A program made the translations under genes and the position numbers. From positions 2,790,001 through 2,854,000 of the forward strand of contig OY744465.1 in assembly GCA_963556145.1 (NCBI GenBank): a stretch of DNA of 64,000 bases. The letters are read 5' to 3'. This document shows positions 11,061-23,309 of this stretch, in pieces. The stretch comes from Hygrocybe punicea (Eukaryota; Basidiomycota; Agaricomycetes; Agaricales; Hygrophoraceae). The notes beneath the pieces were generated by a model. That model worked only from the letters and a program-made list of their open reading frames with translations, did no database searches and was not told the origin of the DNA. Numbering within the stretch: position 1 is the first letter of the stretch; every line of letters begins with the position of its first letter.

Positions 11061-12217
11061 TAGTGTTGCCATGGCTCAGTCCAGAACCGTTAGCCGTTGG
11101 AGCCAGACTGATAATTAGCCGAGCCGAGCCATTCACTCAGCTAACGGTTAAACCTTGGCTTAGCCACAGCTAGCCGTTATTAGCCGTTACCAAATATCCA
11201 AATTAGAAAATTTAGGTTTCCAGCCTTTTTGCTGGCTTCAACTTCACTTGGATAACCCTCTGCTGCCTCCCATACCTCACGAACATGTACAGCCACAGTT
11301 CACAAGGTTTTCAGGTGTTTCTTTTTCTTTTTGCATATCTCCACATAGCCTACCTATGTACATGTACATGTATATGAAAAAATGAAAAATACCTATTTCA
11401 TTGTCTTCCTGAATAGATCCATATTAAGCCTCAAACTTGGCCCGTGTAAGAATTTCTGAAAAGTCATTGCCATCCTTGAACGACTCAATTTCGATCCTCG
11501 TCAACTGCTGACAACATCCACTTAGCCTTCTCAACCTCGCGCTTGAGCTGGCCCATTGCGCTCAAGTTCAGCGACACATCAGTACCTGTCTTCTTCTTGT
11601 ACGCCTTGACAAGATGGTCGATAACGCGGTTGTAAAAGTCCTTGCCTCCAAGATGAGCAAAGGAGAGAGAAGCCACCATGCGCCGGGGTCGGATGCACGG
11701 ACGTCGAGGGAGGCGAGACATGGTAGTAAATTTGCAAAACGATCGTTGTCATGGTCATTGTCATCATGGTTGTGCTGCTGTTTGCCGTCGCCATCGTCAT
11801 TGGTCGTTGCTGCTGCTGTCCAGGTGGCTGTTGCCTCGAGATAATTTGTGCTGTAATCAGAAATAAGTTGGTAGTAAAAAAACAACAAAGATTCAAGAAA
11901 AGACATAGCGGGAGTGGGCACGTTGCCGCTTCATTCCTCGCCCCTCTGCTGGTCGCCATTGGCCTTTGTTTTGGGTTGGCCTGTGTTGTCGTGAGCTGGT
12001 GTGGCTGTGGCTGTTGGCGTGGTGTCACTGGTGTGCTCCACATGTTTGTGTGGTGAGATTGGTGACCTTGGTGGTTGTCTGTTATTAATTTCCTTTTTTG
12101 GACAGCTAACTGCGGTTTAGCCATTCCACAATGGTCCGGTCTGGCTAACAACCCATATATGGGTTAGCCGTTGTTAGCCATAGCTGAGCCGAGCCGGACC
12201 GAGCCGTGGCAACACTA
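11061..12217. mobile_element. hAT-type element with TTAGCCG subterminal repeats and captured host exon
   Basis: The tips TAGTGTTGCCATGGCTCAGT and, in reverse complement, TAGTGTTGCCACGGCTCGGT form the inverted repeat. Both ends are rich in GTTAGCCG and GAGCCGAGCC motifs. A perfect 8-bp duplication CTTGCAAG flanks it (11053-11060 and 12218-12225). The interior holds an Hsp70 fragment on the minus strand and a low-complexity ATG/CAT and CTG-rich stretch (about 11720-12050). No hAT transposase is visible, so it needed a partner to move. Confidence 0.85.
11385..11680 (-). pseudogene. Captured Hsp70 (BiP/Kar2-like) gene fragment
   Basis: The minus strand reads [40 protein letters not shown] and [10 protein letters not shown] one-base shift follows, then [25 protein letters not shown] and, after another shift, [11 protein letters not shown]. 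This is the end of the Hsp70 ATPase domain (subdomain IIB region). The KKKTGTDVS and DLFRKTMK wording looks closest to fungal BiP, the ER-lumen chaperone. It has two frameshifts and neither end of the gene, so it is a captured fragment carried by the hAT element. Assignment to Hsp70 is confident; assignment to BiP rather than a cytosolic paralogue is an inference. Confidence 0.75.
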
Positions 12218-12547
12218 CTTGCAAGAAAGGAATATTATTATCAGTCTTGCAGACGAAAGACAGTTCTTTCCTATGTATATCTCTCTTGGATTTGATGGCT
12301 GGTTTGTTTCCAATTTTTGGGACAGCAAGGGTATGGCGAATGAGTTGGATAGAATAGTTCATAGCCTCTTCCAAGTTAGGAGGTGGTGTCTCACTGGCAC
12401 TCATCACTCTGAGTGAGGACAGTATTGTCGACAAAGTAACTCAAATTTTCAAACTCAGTGTGCATATGCCGAGTATCGGCGTTGCAGAGCGGAGTTTGCG
12501 CCACCTTGAATTTTTTCTCAGATTCCACGTGATTTTGAAAACAGCTG

Positions 12548-14020
12548 TAAGCCCTGGATCATCCACTTGTTTAGAGGGCCAATGCTTTGCATGGCATGAA
12601 CGAGTTCTTCTTTTCCTCTCCTCACTTTCATCATAGCAATCTCTCACCATAGCAATATAAAAAGTAAAAAAAATAAAACTGCATAGCATGTCTCAACCTC
12701 CTCTCCCACTGTCATGTCTTCTTTGCTTCATCATGATGCAATATTCTCAGCCAAAAAAGAGAGCAACACAATACATCAACTGTCAAATACAACTGTCTTT
12801 AAACAGTATGATAACAATTGACTTACATTTGCTAAACCCTACTTCTCCATAACTTTGCCACACAACAGATGATAACATGAAGACAGCTGTGCTTGAGTGG
12901 ACCAATGTTGCATATGACATGAACAAAGTCTTGTTTCTATTATTGAATATTTATTTGTATCATTATTACAAACATCAATAAGTGATTTTGCTTGAAATAT
13001 ATAATTAGTATATAATATATACAGCGATATCACATTGAATTATATGTTTTAAGTAAAAATATCATTATATCATCTGAGTTACACTAATTTCTGCTTATAT
13101 GGCTGATATTTCTATATATAGTAATGGTAGTCACACGTGACTATGACTCCTGTGATCACCTCGAAATTTAGGATATATGGTATAAAATTACCTTATATGG
13201 TTAGACTGGTCACATGTGACTATCACCATTGCGATCAGCAAAAAATTTGCTATACAATATCAGAAATTGCCTTATATGGTTAGAGTGGTCACATGTGACT
13301 GTCACATCTGACCCGAAATGATAATATTAGGCAGCAGTTCAATTTTCAGCTGAATCTGATAAGAATTAAGGCCAGGATAAATATTGTGAATATCATTGCA
13401 TTTGTGTAATGAATATGATGAGCAGTATGTGATTTAGCATATATTATGCCAAATTACCATATATGGTTAGACTGGTCACATGTGACTATTACCATTGCGA
13501 TCAGCAAAAAATTTGGTATATAATATCAAAAAGTACCCTATATGGTTAGACTGGTCACATGTGACTGTCACACCTTGCCCGAAATGTTTATATTAGTCAG
13601 CAGTTCAATTTTCAGCTAATTCTGATAAGAACTGAAGGCAGTATGAATATTTTGAATATAATTGGAAGGTAATTTGTCTTGTGTGAGACATCCCATATTT
13701 GGATGCTTATGTAAGCCACTCCAAACATGGCCCCGATTTTATGTTACATTCCAGCATAAGAAGTAGAATCATATCTCTTGCCCAAAAAAAATTTCTCTAT
13801 AGGCGATGCAAAAACATTAATGAATTAATTAATGAATGAATTAATTAATTAATTACGAACCTTCACTGAACCAGGTCTGATAAAGAACGAGTCTTTTAAT
13901 AAATTAAAAGAACTCGTAAAAATGGTCAAGTATTGAGTTAGATATGCTCAAAATACTCCAATAAGGTATTTTGAGCATATCTAGCTCAATACTTGACTGT
14001 TTTGGATGATCCGGGGCTTA
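12548..14020. mobile_element. Palindromic MITE (about 119 bp) split by a Helitron-like copy
   Basis: The left arm TAAGCCCTGGATCATCC (12548-12564) and the segment from 13919 onward rejoin into a near-perfect palindrome. AAAATGGTCAAGTATTGAG and TAGATATGCTCAAAATAC pair with their inverse, ending GGATGATCCGGGGCTTA at 14020. Ends are TA-bounded. The same GATCATCC...GTCAAGTATTGAG arm recurs in the foldback element at 36.34-37.18 kb. Helitron-like copy B interrupts the left arm exactly between ATCATCC and AAAA. Confidence 0.7.
12565..13918 (-). mobile_element. Non-autonomous Helitron-like element, copy B
   Basis: In minus orientation it begins TACGAGTTCTTTTAATTTAT (13918 leftward) and ends CTAAACAAGT at 12565. 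This is the long form, with five TCACATGTGA-type palindromes (near 13130, 13212, 13292, 13477 and 13557), produced by internal duplication of a block that contains the AATTTTCAGCTGA sequence. The split MITE gives the empty site: removing 12565-13918 restores ATCATCC-AAAATGGTC, equal in length to the intact arm ATCATCC-AAAACAGTC. There is no target duplication. Confidence 0.8.
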
Positions 14021-14149
14021 ACATGATGGGTACAATGGGTGCAGGTACAGGTACAGCCAAAAATACCCGGGGGTTACCCGTGCAATACACTACTTGTGAA
14101 ACCGTGCAGTTCCGATTCACACGATCGGGCAGCTTCTATTGCACAAATA

Positions 14150-14290
14150 ATAAAAGTGCATGTGGAATGTCATAGATTTCAACCCGATTGAACAGACATT
14201 TCATGCTTTCAAGACATGGCTTCGTTGAATTATTGATGAGATGCTGTGACTGATCCGTGACAAATTGCTAAATCAAGGTCATGGCAAGCT
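14150..14290 (+). pseudogene. Second Tc1-like transposase remnant
   Basis: The short stretch around 14177-14225 reads FNPIEQTFHAFKTWLR, the motif around the third catalytic residue of DDE_3 transposases (usually YSPDLNPIEQ). It stops after a few more codons. It differs from the copy at 8512-9569 and is only a scrap, but it lies within 250 bp of the start codon of the splicing ATPase gene. Confidence 0.45.
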
Positions 14291-14341
14291 TAGACAAACA
14301 TGTTTTTGCGGATTGTGTTTCTCAATCTTTATGCAACCGAC

Positions 14342-14349
14342 TATAAAAA
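14342..14349 (+). promoter_or_regulatory. Candidate TATA box of the Prp2/DHX16 gene
   Basis: TATAAAAAA lies about 45 bp upstream of the chosen ATG at 14390. It is the only clear TATA-like element in the short non-repeat stretch between transposon remnants and the gene. Distance and sequence fit a fungal core promoter. No transcript evidence is available. Confidence 0.4.
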
Positions 14350-14389
14350 ACGAAATTTCCACTACCAACCGGATGACCCCACCTCGAAC

Positions 14390-18200
<3,811 letters not shown>

Positions 18201-18324
18201 GGAAATTGGCTTTGTATTGTAAAATAAGTCTTCAATATTGAGTGGATTTGAAACATCAAGAGTGAGTGTCCTTTTGCTAGTATGTAATCAAATTTCATAT
18301 GTGAATGGAGCACAGAATATAAAT

Positions 18325-19223
18325 TACAAGACTTTTTGAATTTTTTTGATAGTTTAGAAAAATGTTGACTTCAAAAAATTTTGAGTGCTGTATTTTATAT
18401 CTCATGAAATACTGCATGGATTGACATGGTTGTAGAGGGAAAGTTGTACTATGTCTTAAGGGCTATCTACTGCTGTAATTACATTTAGAAAATATTTAGT
18501 GTGTGGTGAGTTGTGGATGAAACAAAAGGTAAACCAGTACTTTGTGACTCCCCAAATGATATTGTCAAGTAATGCCATCAAATGAACTCCTATGAAGAAG
18601 ATTGTAGAGAGAAAGTTGTTCAATTTGTCAAGGGCTAGAAGTACATATACCATGTTTTTTATTATTTTTTGTTCTTTGAGCCAATATTACATCATTACTA
18701 TGCTTGTCTGCATTGACACAGGAGACAGATGAGGATTTTGCCATCAAATAATATTGAGATATCCACTCAAATATTAAAATTATTTTTGTTGTTATCATAA
18801 GTCTGAAAATGTTGTAAACAATAAGGTTATTTAAAAGTGGTATTCACACTGAAGATAGTGCAGGCAGAATTTTAAACTATTCGGTCTCCAGATATTCAGG
18901 CACACAGCCATTTGATGGCAAAAAATCCTCATCTGTCTCCTGTGTCAATGCAGACAAGCATAGTAATGATGTAATATTGGCTCAAAGAACAAAAAATAAT
19001 AAAAAACATGGTATATGTACTTCTAGCCCTTGACAAATTGAACAACTTTCTCTCTACAATCTTCTTCATAGGAGTTCATTTGATGGCATTACTTGACAAT
19101 ATCATTTGGGGAGTCACAAAGTACTGGTTTACCTTTTGTTTCATCCACAACTCACCACACACTAAATATTTTCTAAACTATCAAGAAAATTCAAAAAGTC
19201 TCAAGAATTTCAAAAATGGCTGT
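18325..19223. repeat. Long-hairpin foldback element 1
   Basis: The left arm (18325-18749) and right arm (18910-19223) are inverted copies of each other. Over their central parts they are close to identical: each strand in turn encodes the same 57-residue run beginning MVYVLLALDKLNN. The right arm lacks about 120 bp that the left arm has (18366-18484), at a TTTAGAAAA microhomology. The spacer is about 160 bp and AT-rich. The right end shows AAAATGGCTGT, the terminal motif also seen in foldbacks 2 and 3. The short frames in the arms are by-products of the palindrome, not genes. Confidence 0.8.
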
Positions 19224-19244
19224 AACATCAGCAACAATTCCGTG

Positions 19245-19445
19245 AAGTCCTAAAATAGAGTATTGTAATGGTACATTATTCTAGCTTCTCTTAAACATGT
19301 TAGAAGGTTCAACTTAACACTTTGGAAAGCAATCTAAAAAATATTGGGCCAGATCAGGTCTGTACCCACACTCCTTATGCAGTCACACTTGCCCTGTCTC
19401 AATTTGTTGTTATCCCTAGAAAACACACATGTTCATGACCTCAAG
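19245..19445 (-). repeat. Dispersed repeat shared with 46.34-46.51 kb
   Basis: In reverse complement this stretch reads GATCTGGCCCAATATTTTTT, then AGATTGCTTTCCAAAGTGTT and TCTAACATG...GAAGCTAGAATAAT. It matches 46370-46500 closely. Both copies lie beside a foldback element, suggesting a shared composite unit. No coding capacity is apparent. Confidence 0.6.
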
Positions 19446-19565
19446 GTGGAAATGGAGACCTTGCTACTATGATTGTGTGGTAGCAATCTCAGTGCTATTA
19501 TTCTGCAGTGCCTTAATAACATTGTCAAATGGAGTCGAGGGGTGGGGAGGAAGGGGGGACCATCA

Positions 19566-19805
19566 TTTTGCTGTATTGCTGCTGTTGCTGCATCTGCACC
19601 AGCCACTGCTGCTGTTGGTGCTGCATCGCTGCCAACGCCATTGTTGCTACTGCTGCTGTTGCCTGTCGCTGCTGCTGCTGCTGTCACCATTGCTGCTGCT
19701 GCTGCTGCTGCTGCCATTGCTGCTGCCATTGTTGCCACTGCCATTTTTGTTGCAGCTGTGGCTGCTGCCATTGCTGCTGGGGTTGCCGTGGGGCTGCTGC
19801 CATGT
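19566..19805. repeat. CTG/TGC trinucleotide-rich tract
   Basis: Roughly 240 bp of imperfect TGCTGC/TGTTGC repeats. All frames are therefore open and would encode Ala-, Cys- or Leu-rich peptides. No frame shows non-repetitive flanking coding sequence, so I treat it as a simple-sequence tract. A second, shorter GTTGCTGTTGTTG tract lies at about 20078-20108. I see no gene between 19223 and 20210. Confidence 0.7.
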
Positions 19806-20209
19806 CCACACTCATGGGCATCATGGAGCTGTGGGGGGTAAGTATAGATAAACAATGAAATAAAGACGATGTATCTTAGCAGCAGGGGTGGTTGCACCAC
19901 TCCCCGCTGCATCCTTTTGTCGCTACCATCCATGGTTCCCATCATGGGCATTGGCATGGGCATGGTGTTGGCGTGGATGTGGTTTTGGCATGGGCAAGGG
20001 CAGGTGTGGGCTGTGGGGGGCTTCTTTGTGTAAGAAAATGTCAGGAAAGTAAGAAATAAACTAATTACTTACCTATGTTGCTGTTGTTGTTTGTTGCTGT
20101 TGTTGTTGAGTCGAATTCACGTGAATTTGTGTATGTGTAAGGTCACATGACCCAAGTTCATACGGCTTCATACAAAAAATGAGTATCTAAATGAGTATCT
20201 ATGTAGGTA

Positions 20210-20388
20210 TATAGACACTACGGTTCATGGTTTGAACCATATTTGAATCTGGTTTGAAAGCCTCAAACTGGACCCACAGTCCAAGTTCAGCACTTGGCTG
20301 AACTTTAGACTGAACTTAGGGTTTGGTTCAGGGTTTGAACCGGGTTCAGATTGGTTCCAAACTGGACTACGGCAACACTATGCCCAAA
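20210..20388. mobile_element. Solo hAT-like terminus (GGTTTGAACC type)
   Basis: The stretch is dense in GGTTCA/TGAACC and GGTTTGAACC motifs and ends GACTACGGCAACACTA, whose reverse complement starts TAGTGTTGCCGTAGTC as hAT tips do. The motif content resembles the right end of the hAT at 36.16-37.37 kb. I could not find the matching left end, so only one terminus is called. Confidence 0.45.
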
Positions 20389-20490
20389 GTGGAGTTGAAA
20401 TGCGGAGTTTAAAAATGATGTGCACGACTTGCAACAATTGCACTGCCCAACTTTGAATATGGTGCATGGTGCACTATGGAAGTGAGCAGT

Positions 20491-21364
20491 TACGAGTTCT
20501 TTTAATTTATTAAAAGACTCATTCTTTATCAGACCTGGTTCAGTGAAGGTTCGTAATTAATTAATTAATTAATTAATTAATGTTTTTGCATCGCCTATAG
20601 AGAAAATTTTTTTGGGCAAGAGATATCATTCTACTTCTTATGCTGGAATGTAACATAAAATCTGGGCCATGTTTGGAGTGGCTTACATAAGCATCCAAAT
20701 ATGAGATGTCTCACACAAGACAAATTACCTCCCAATTATATTCAAAATATTCATACTGCCTTCAATTCTCATTGGAATTAGCTGAAAATCAAACTGCTGA
20801 CTACTATAAACATTTCGGGCAGGGTGTGACAGTCACATGTGACCAGTCTAACCATATAAGGTAATTTTTGATATTATATACCAAATTTTTTGCTGATCGC
20901 AATAGTGATAGTCACATGTGACCAGTCTAACCATATAAGGCAATTTTACACCATATATGCTAAATTTTGAGGTGATCACAGGAGTCATAGTCACATGTGA
21001 CCACTGCTACTATATATGGAAATATCAGCCATATAAGCAGAAATTAGTGTAACTCAGATGATCTAATAATATTTTTACTTAAAACATATAATTCAATGTG
21101 ATATCACTGTATATATTATATGCTAATTATATATTTCAAGCAAAATCACTTATCGATGTTCATAATAATCATACAAATAAAAATCCAATGACAGAAACAA
21201 GACTTTGTTTATGCCATATACAACTTTACATAATGATGAAGCAAATAACATGCTATGCAGTTTTATTTTTATGTTGCTATGGTGAGTGGTTGCTATGATG
21301 AAAGTGAGGAGGAGAAAAAAAGAACTCGTTCATGCCATGCGCAGCACTGGCCCACTAAACAAGT
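20491..21364 (+). mobile_element. Non-autonomous Helitron-like element, copy C (short form)
   Basis: Begins TACGAGTTCTTTTAATTTAT and ends CCCACTAAACAAGT. It carries three TCACATGTGA palindromes (near 20832, 20913 and 20992). Part of the usual 3' half is missing, giving about 870 bp. Unlike the other copies, a 7-bp GAGCAGT occurs on both sides (20484-20490 and 21365-21371). This may be chance in a GAGCAGTGAG-rich host or a real duplication. Confidence 0.75.
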
Positions 21365-21419
21365 GAGCAGTGAGGGATGCCATGCCAGTGAGCATTGATA
21401 GCGATGCTGTGAGATTTTT

Positions 21420-22270
21420 ACTTGTTTAGTGGGCCAGTGCTGCGCATGGCATGAACGAGTTCTTTTTTTCCCTCTCCCCACTTTCATGATGAAGTAAGCA
21501 ATAACATTAAATTGCATTATGCATGTTACATATGGTATAAGACATATAACATATGTTGTATATTACAAATTGTTCTAATAAGCCCACCTCTCAGGCTGTC
21601 ACCCCAGCAATATAAAAGTAGAAGACAAAAAACTACATAGAGTGTCTTGAGTCTTCATCAGCATCCTCTCTTACTGTCATGTCTTCTGTGCAGCATTATC
21701 ATGCAATATTCTCAGTCATACATAAAACAAATGTTTAGGGAGCAATAGGTCAACTGCCAAACACAACTGCCCTCTAAACAGTATGATAACAATTAATTTA
21801 CATTTGCTCAACCCTACTTCTCTATGACCTTGAATGTTGCACAGCAGATGATAACAAAAAGACAGCTGTGCTGGTTGAGTGAGCCAAAGTTGTATATAGC
21901 ATGAACAGAGTTGTTTTACTTTTAGTGAATTTTTATTTATATAATTGTTATGAATATTGATGAGTGATTTTACTTGAAATATACATGTTGCATATAAGAT
22001 AATATATATATATGGCGATATCACATTGAATTTTATGTTTTAAGTAAAAATATCAGTACATTATCTGAGTTGAGCTCATTTCTGCTTATATGGCTGATAT
22101 GTCCATATATAGTAATAGTGGTCACATGTGACTATGACTCCTGTGATTAGCTCAAAATTTAGCATATATAGTATAAAATTGCCTTATATGGTTAGACTGG
22201 TCACATGTGACTATCACCATTGCAATCAGCAAAAAATTTGCTATACACAATCAAAAATTACCTTATATGG
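21420..22270 (-). mobile_element. Non-autonomous Helitron-like element, copy D (5'-truncated)
   Basis: Starts with ACTTGTTTAGTGGGCCAGTG at 21420, 55 bp from the end of copy C and in opposite orientation. It follows the family consensus through two palindromes (near 22120 and 22200), then stops at about 22270, lacking the 5' hairpin end. Copies C and D together form a near-inverted pair around 21.39 kb. Confidence 0.7.
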
Positions 22271-22429
22271 CATAAGATTGTATCCTACAAGCCTTAAGTT
22301 GCTGCAGAAAAAGGCCAAGAGCCTTTGCTTTGAGATTATCATTATTGGTGATGGGTAGTGCAATTGGAAGGGAGACAGATATGCTATGAGATCGGAAGAT
22401 GCTTGCATTTGGAAGTACAGAATGTTTCA

Positions 22430-23309
22430 TCAGTGCTGACCATTCAGGAAGTCAACTCTTGATGCATGGACTGATATGTAGTGTGACAATATGATGAATG
22501 GATGGTGCAGTTGATATATGAAGGAAATGACGAATCCTTCTGCAAGAACATCCTTAGCAGCAATCACCTCTTGGTATGCAATGACTGCTGCATTTCTAAC
22601 CTTGATTTCACCTCCACATCCAATGATGGGTAATGATAAAATGTCCAATTCAAGTTTGTCGAGTTCTGATGTAACATTGGTGCTACATGGAGATGGGGTA
22701 TGTGGGACAATCAATCTGTGGTCTTCCAGTAACTCCTCGAAAAGACTGACTGGAGATGCACAGTAGGCATGGTCCAGGAGGTCTTTGATGATGGCACTTT
22801 TATCAAGTGTGTCATCTGACAGGAAAGCGTTGACTGTGTGTTGCATAACAACAAAGTGCTCTGATCATCATCATTATGAAATAGTAGTGAGTCGCTGTCA
22901 TTGGTATGCAGCTCACAATCCTCCACATTATCATCTGAATCAATATCTCCATCATACCCATCTATCTCAAGCTCATTCAACAGTTCTTGCTGAGTTTTCT
23001 CCAATAGTTCGTCCACCTTGATCTTGACATCAAGATTGAATAAGGAATGCTGAGCTGGTGAGATCAGATATTGTTGTGATGGATTCAGCAGCACTTTGGG
23101 GCACACATGTTGCATCTCTTGGAAGTAATCATGTTGGTTTCAATGTTCATAGTATTTCTCGAAAAAGTCAGGCAACACATATGTTACCTTGTGAGACACT
23201 AGGCATCAACATAGGGCAGCCATCCTGACCACATATATGCAGCATAATACTTTGATTTCAACCGTCCATCGAATGACTCCAAGTGATTTGTCATGCAAGC
23301 TACTTTGTG
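22430..23309 (-). pseudogene. MULE transposase, C-terminal part
   Basis: Reading leftward from 23309, KVACMTNHLESFDGRLKSKY YAAY is the characteristic stretch near the end of Agaricomycete MULE-type transposases. Stops and a frame change follow, then two acidic frames (23115-22711 and 22846-22430) with DDNVEDCELHTNDSDS and LLDHAYCASPVSLFEELLED. The upstream catalytic part lies at 25.1-25.95 kb, on the far side of Helitron-like copy E, so I read these as one gene split by that insertion. The middle of the transposase is missing. It is non-functional. Confidence 0.55.

Larger units (their letters stand above)
9697..12434 (-). pseudogene. Passenger gene of the Tc1-like element (Agaricomycete repeat-family protein), split by a hAT
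   Basis: Reading the minus strand, coding starts at 12434 (MSTILSSLRVMSASETPPPN) and runs to FVCKTDNNIPFLQ. It is cut by the hAT at 12217-11061 and resumes with AMLHQFGE at about 11052. Further exon-like stretches are EKESEYCEMVEKIEENSYEK (11024-10749), LLEKKYGSDNDSRYIYL (near 10560) and a C-terminal block at 10400-9697. That block contains a Ser/Pro-rich linker, SDLHSYLSYAVDSFGFQTAL and LTKGDAMCLISGCAAWNKGQ, which resemble a SAM-like helical domain. This architecture recalls a large family of uncharacterised Agaricomycete proteins. GT-AG introns are plausible but not all boundaries are certain. Its function is unknown and I assign none. Confidence 0.5.
8398..12547 (+). mobile_element. Tc1/mariner-like element with TA duplication and two convergent genes
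   Basis: The left terminus CAGCTGTTTGCAAAATCATG is matched in inverse at the right terminus, where the reverse complement reads CAGCTGTTTTCAAAATCACG. Similarity continues for about 50 bp through GAAAAAATTCAAGGTGG. Each end is flanked by TA (8396-8397 and 12548-12549), the Tc1/mariner target. Inside are a transposase pseudogene on the plus strand (8512-9569) and a second gene on the minus strand (12434 to 9697). A hAT element (11061-12217) was later inserted into the second gene. Without that insert the element would be about 3 kb. Confidence 0.8.
8297..14092. mobile_element. Outer hAT-like element containing the 8.3-14.1 kb nest
   Basis: The left end CAGTGTATTGCAC followed by GGTATGGGTA-type repeats pairs with the right end GTGCAATACACTA preceded by CCCGGGGGTTACCC. 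Flanking 8-mers are CTTGCAAA (8289-8296) and CTTGTGAA (14093-14100), which differ by two transitions, as expected of an old hAT duplication. The element's own sequence is short (about 100 bp on the left, about 70 bp on the right); the rest is later insertions. I infer this pairing from the matching tips and duplications; the degraded duplication keeps confidence moderate. Confidence 0.6.

Noticed and set aside
13821..13856. (TTAA/ATTA)n runs near the 5' ends of the Helitron-like copies as separate microsatellites
   Set aside because: They occur at the same place in every copy and are part of the element.
18456..19253. Two identical 57-residue frames on opposite strands (MVYVLLALDKLNN)
   Set aside because: They are the two arms of a palindrome; the identity is at DNA level and not evidence of a protein.
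19433..19963. Ala- or Leu/Cys-rich open frames on both strands
   Set aside because: They follow entirely from the CTG/TGC repeat, which has no stop in any frame; no unique coding sequence flanks them.
20484..21371. 7-bp target duplication GAGCAGT as a rule for the Helitron-like family
   Set aside because: Four other copies compared with empty sites have none; the local host sequence is GAGCAGTGAG-rich, so one match may be chance.
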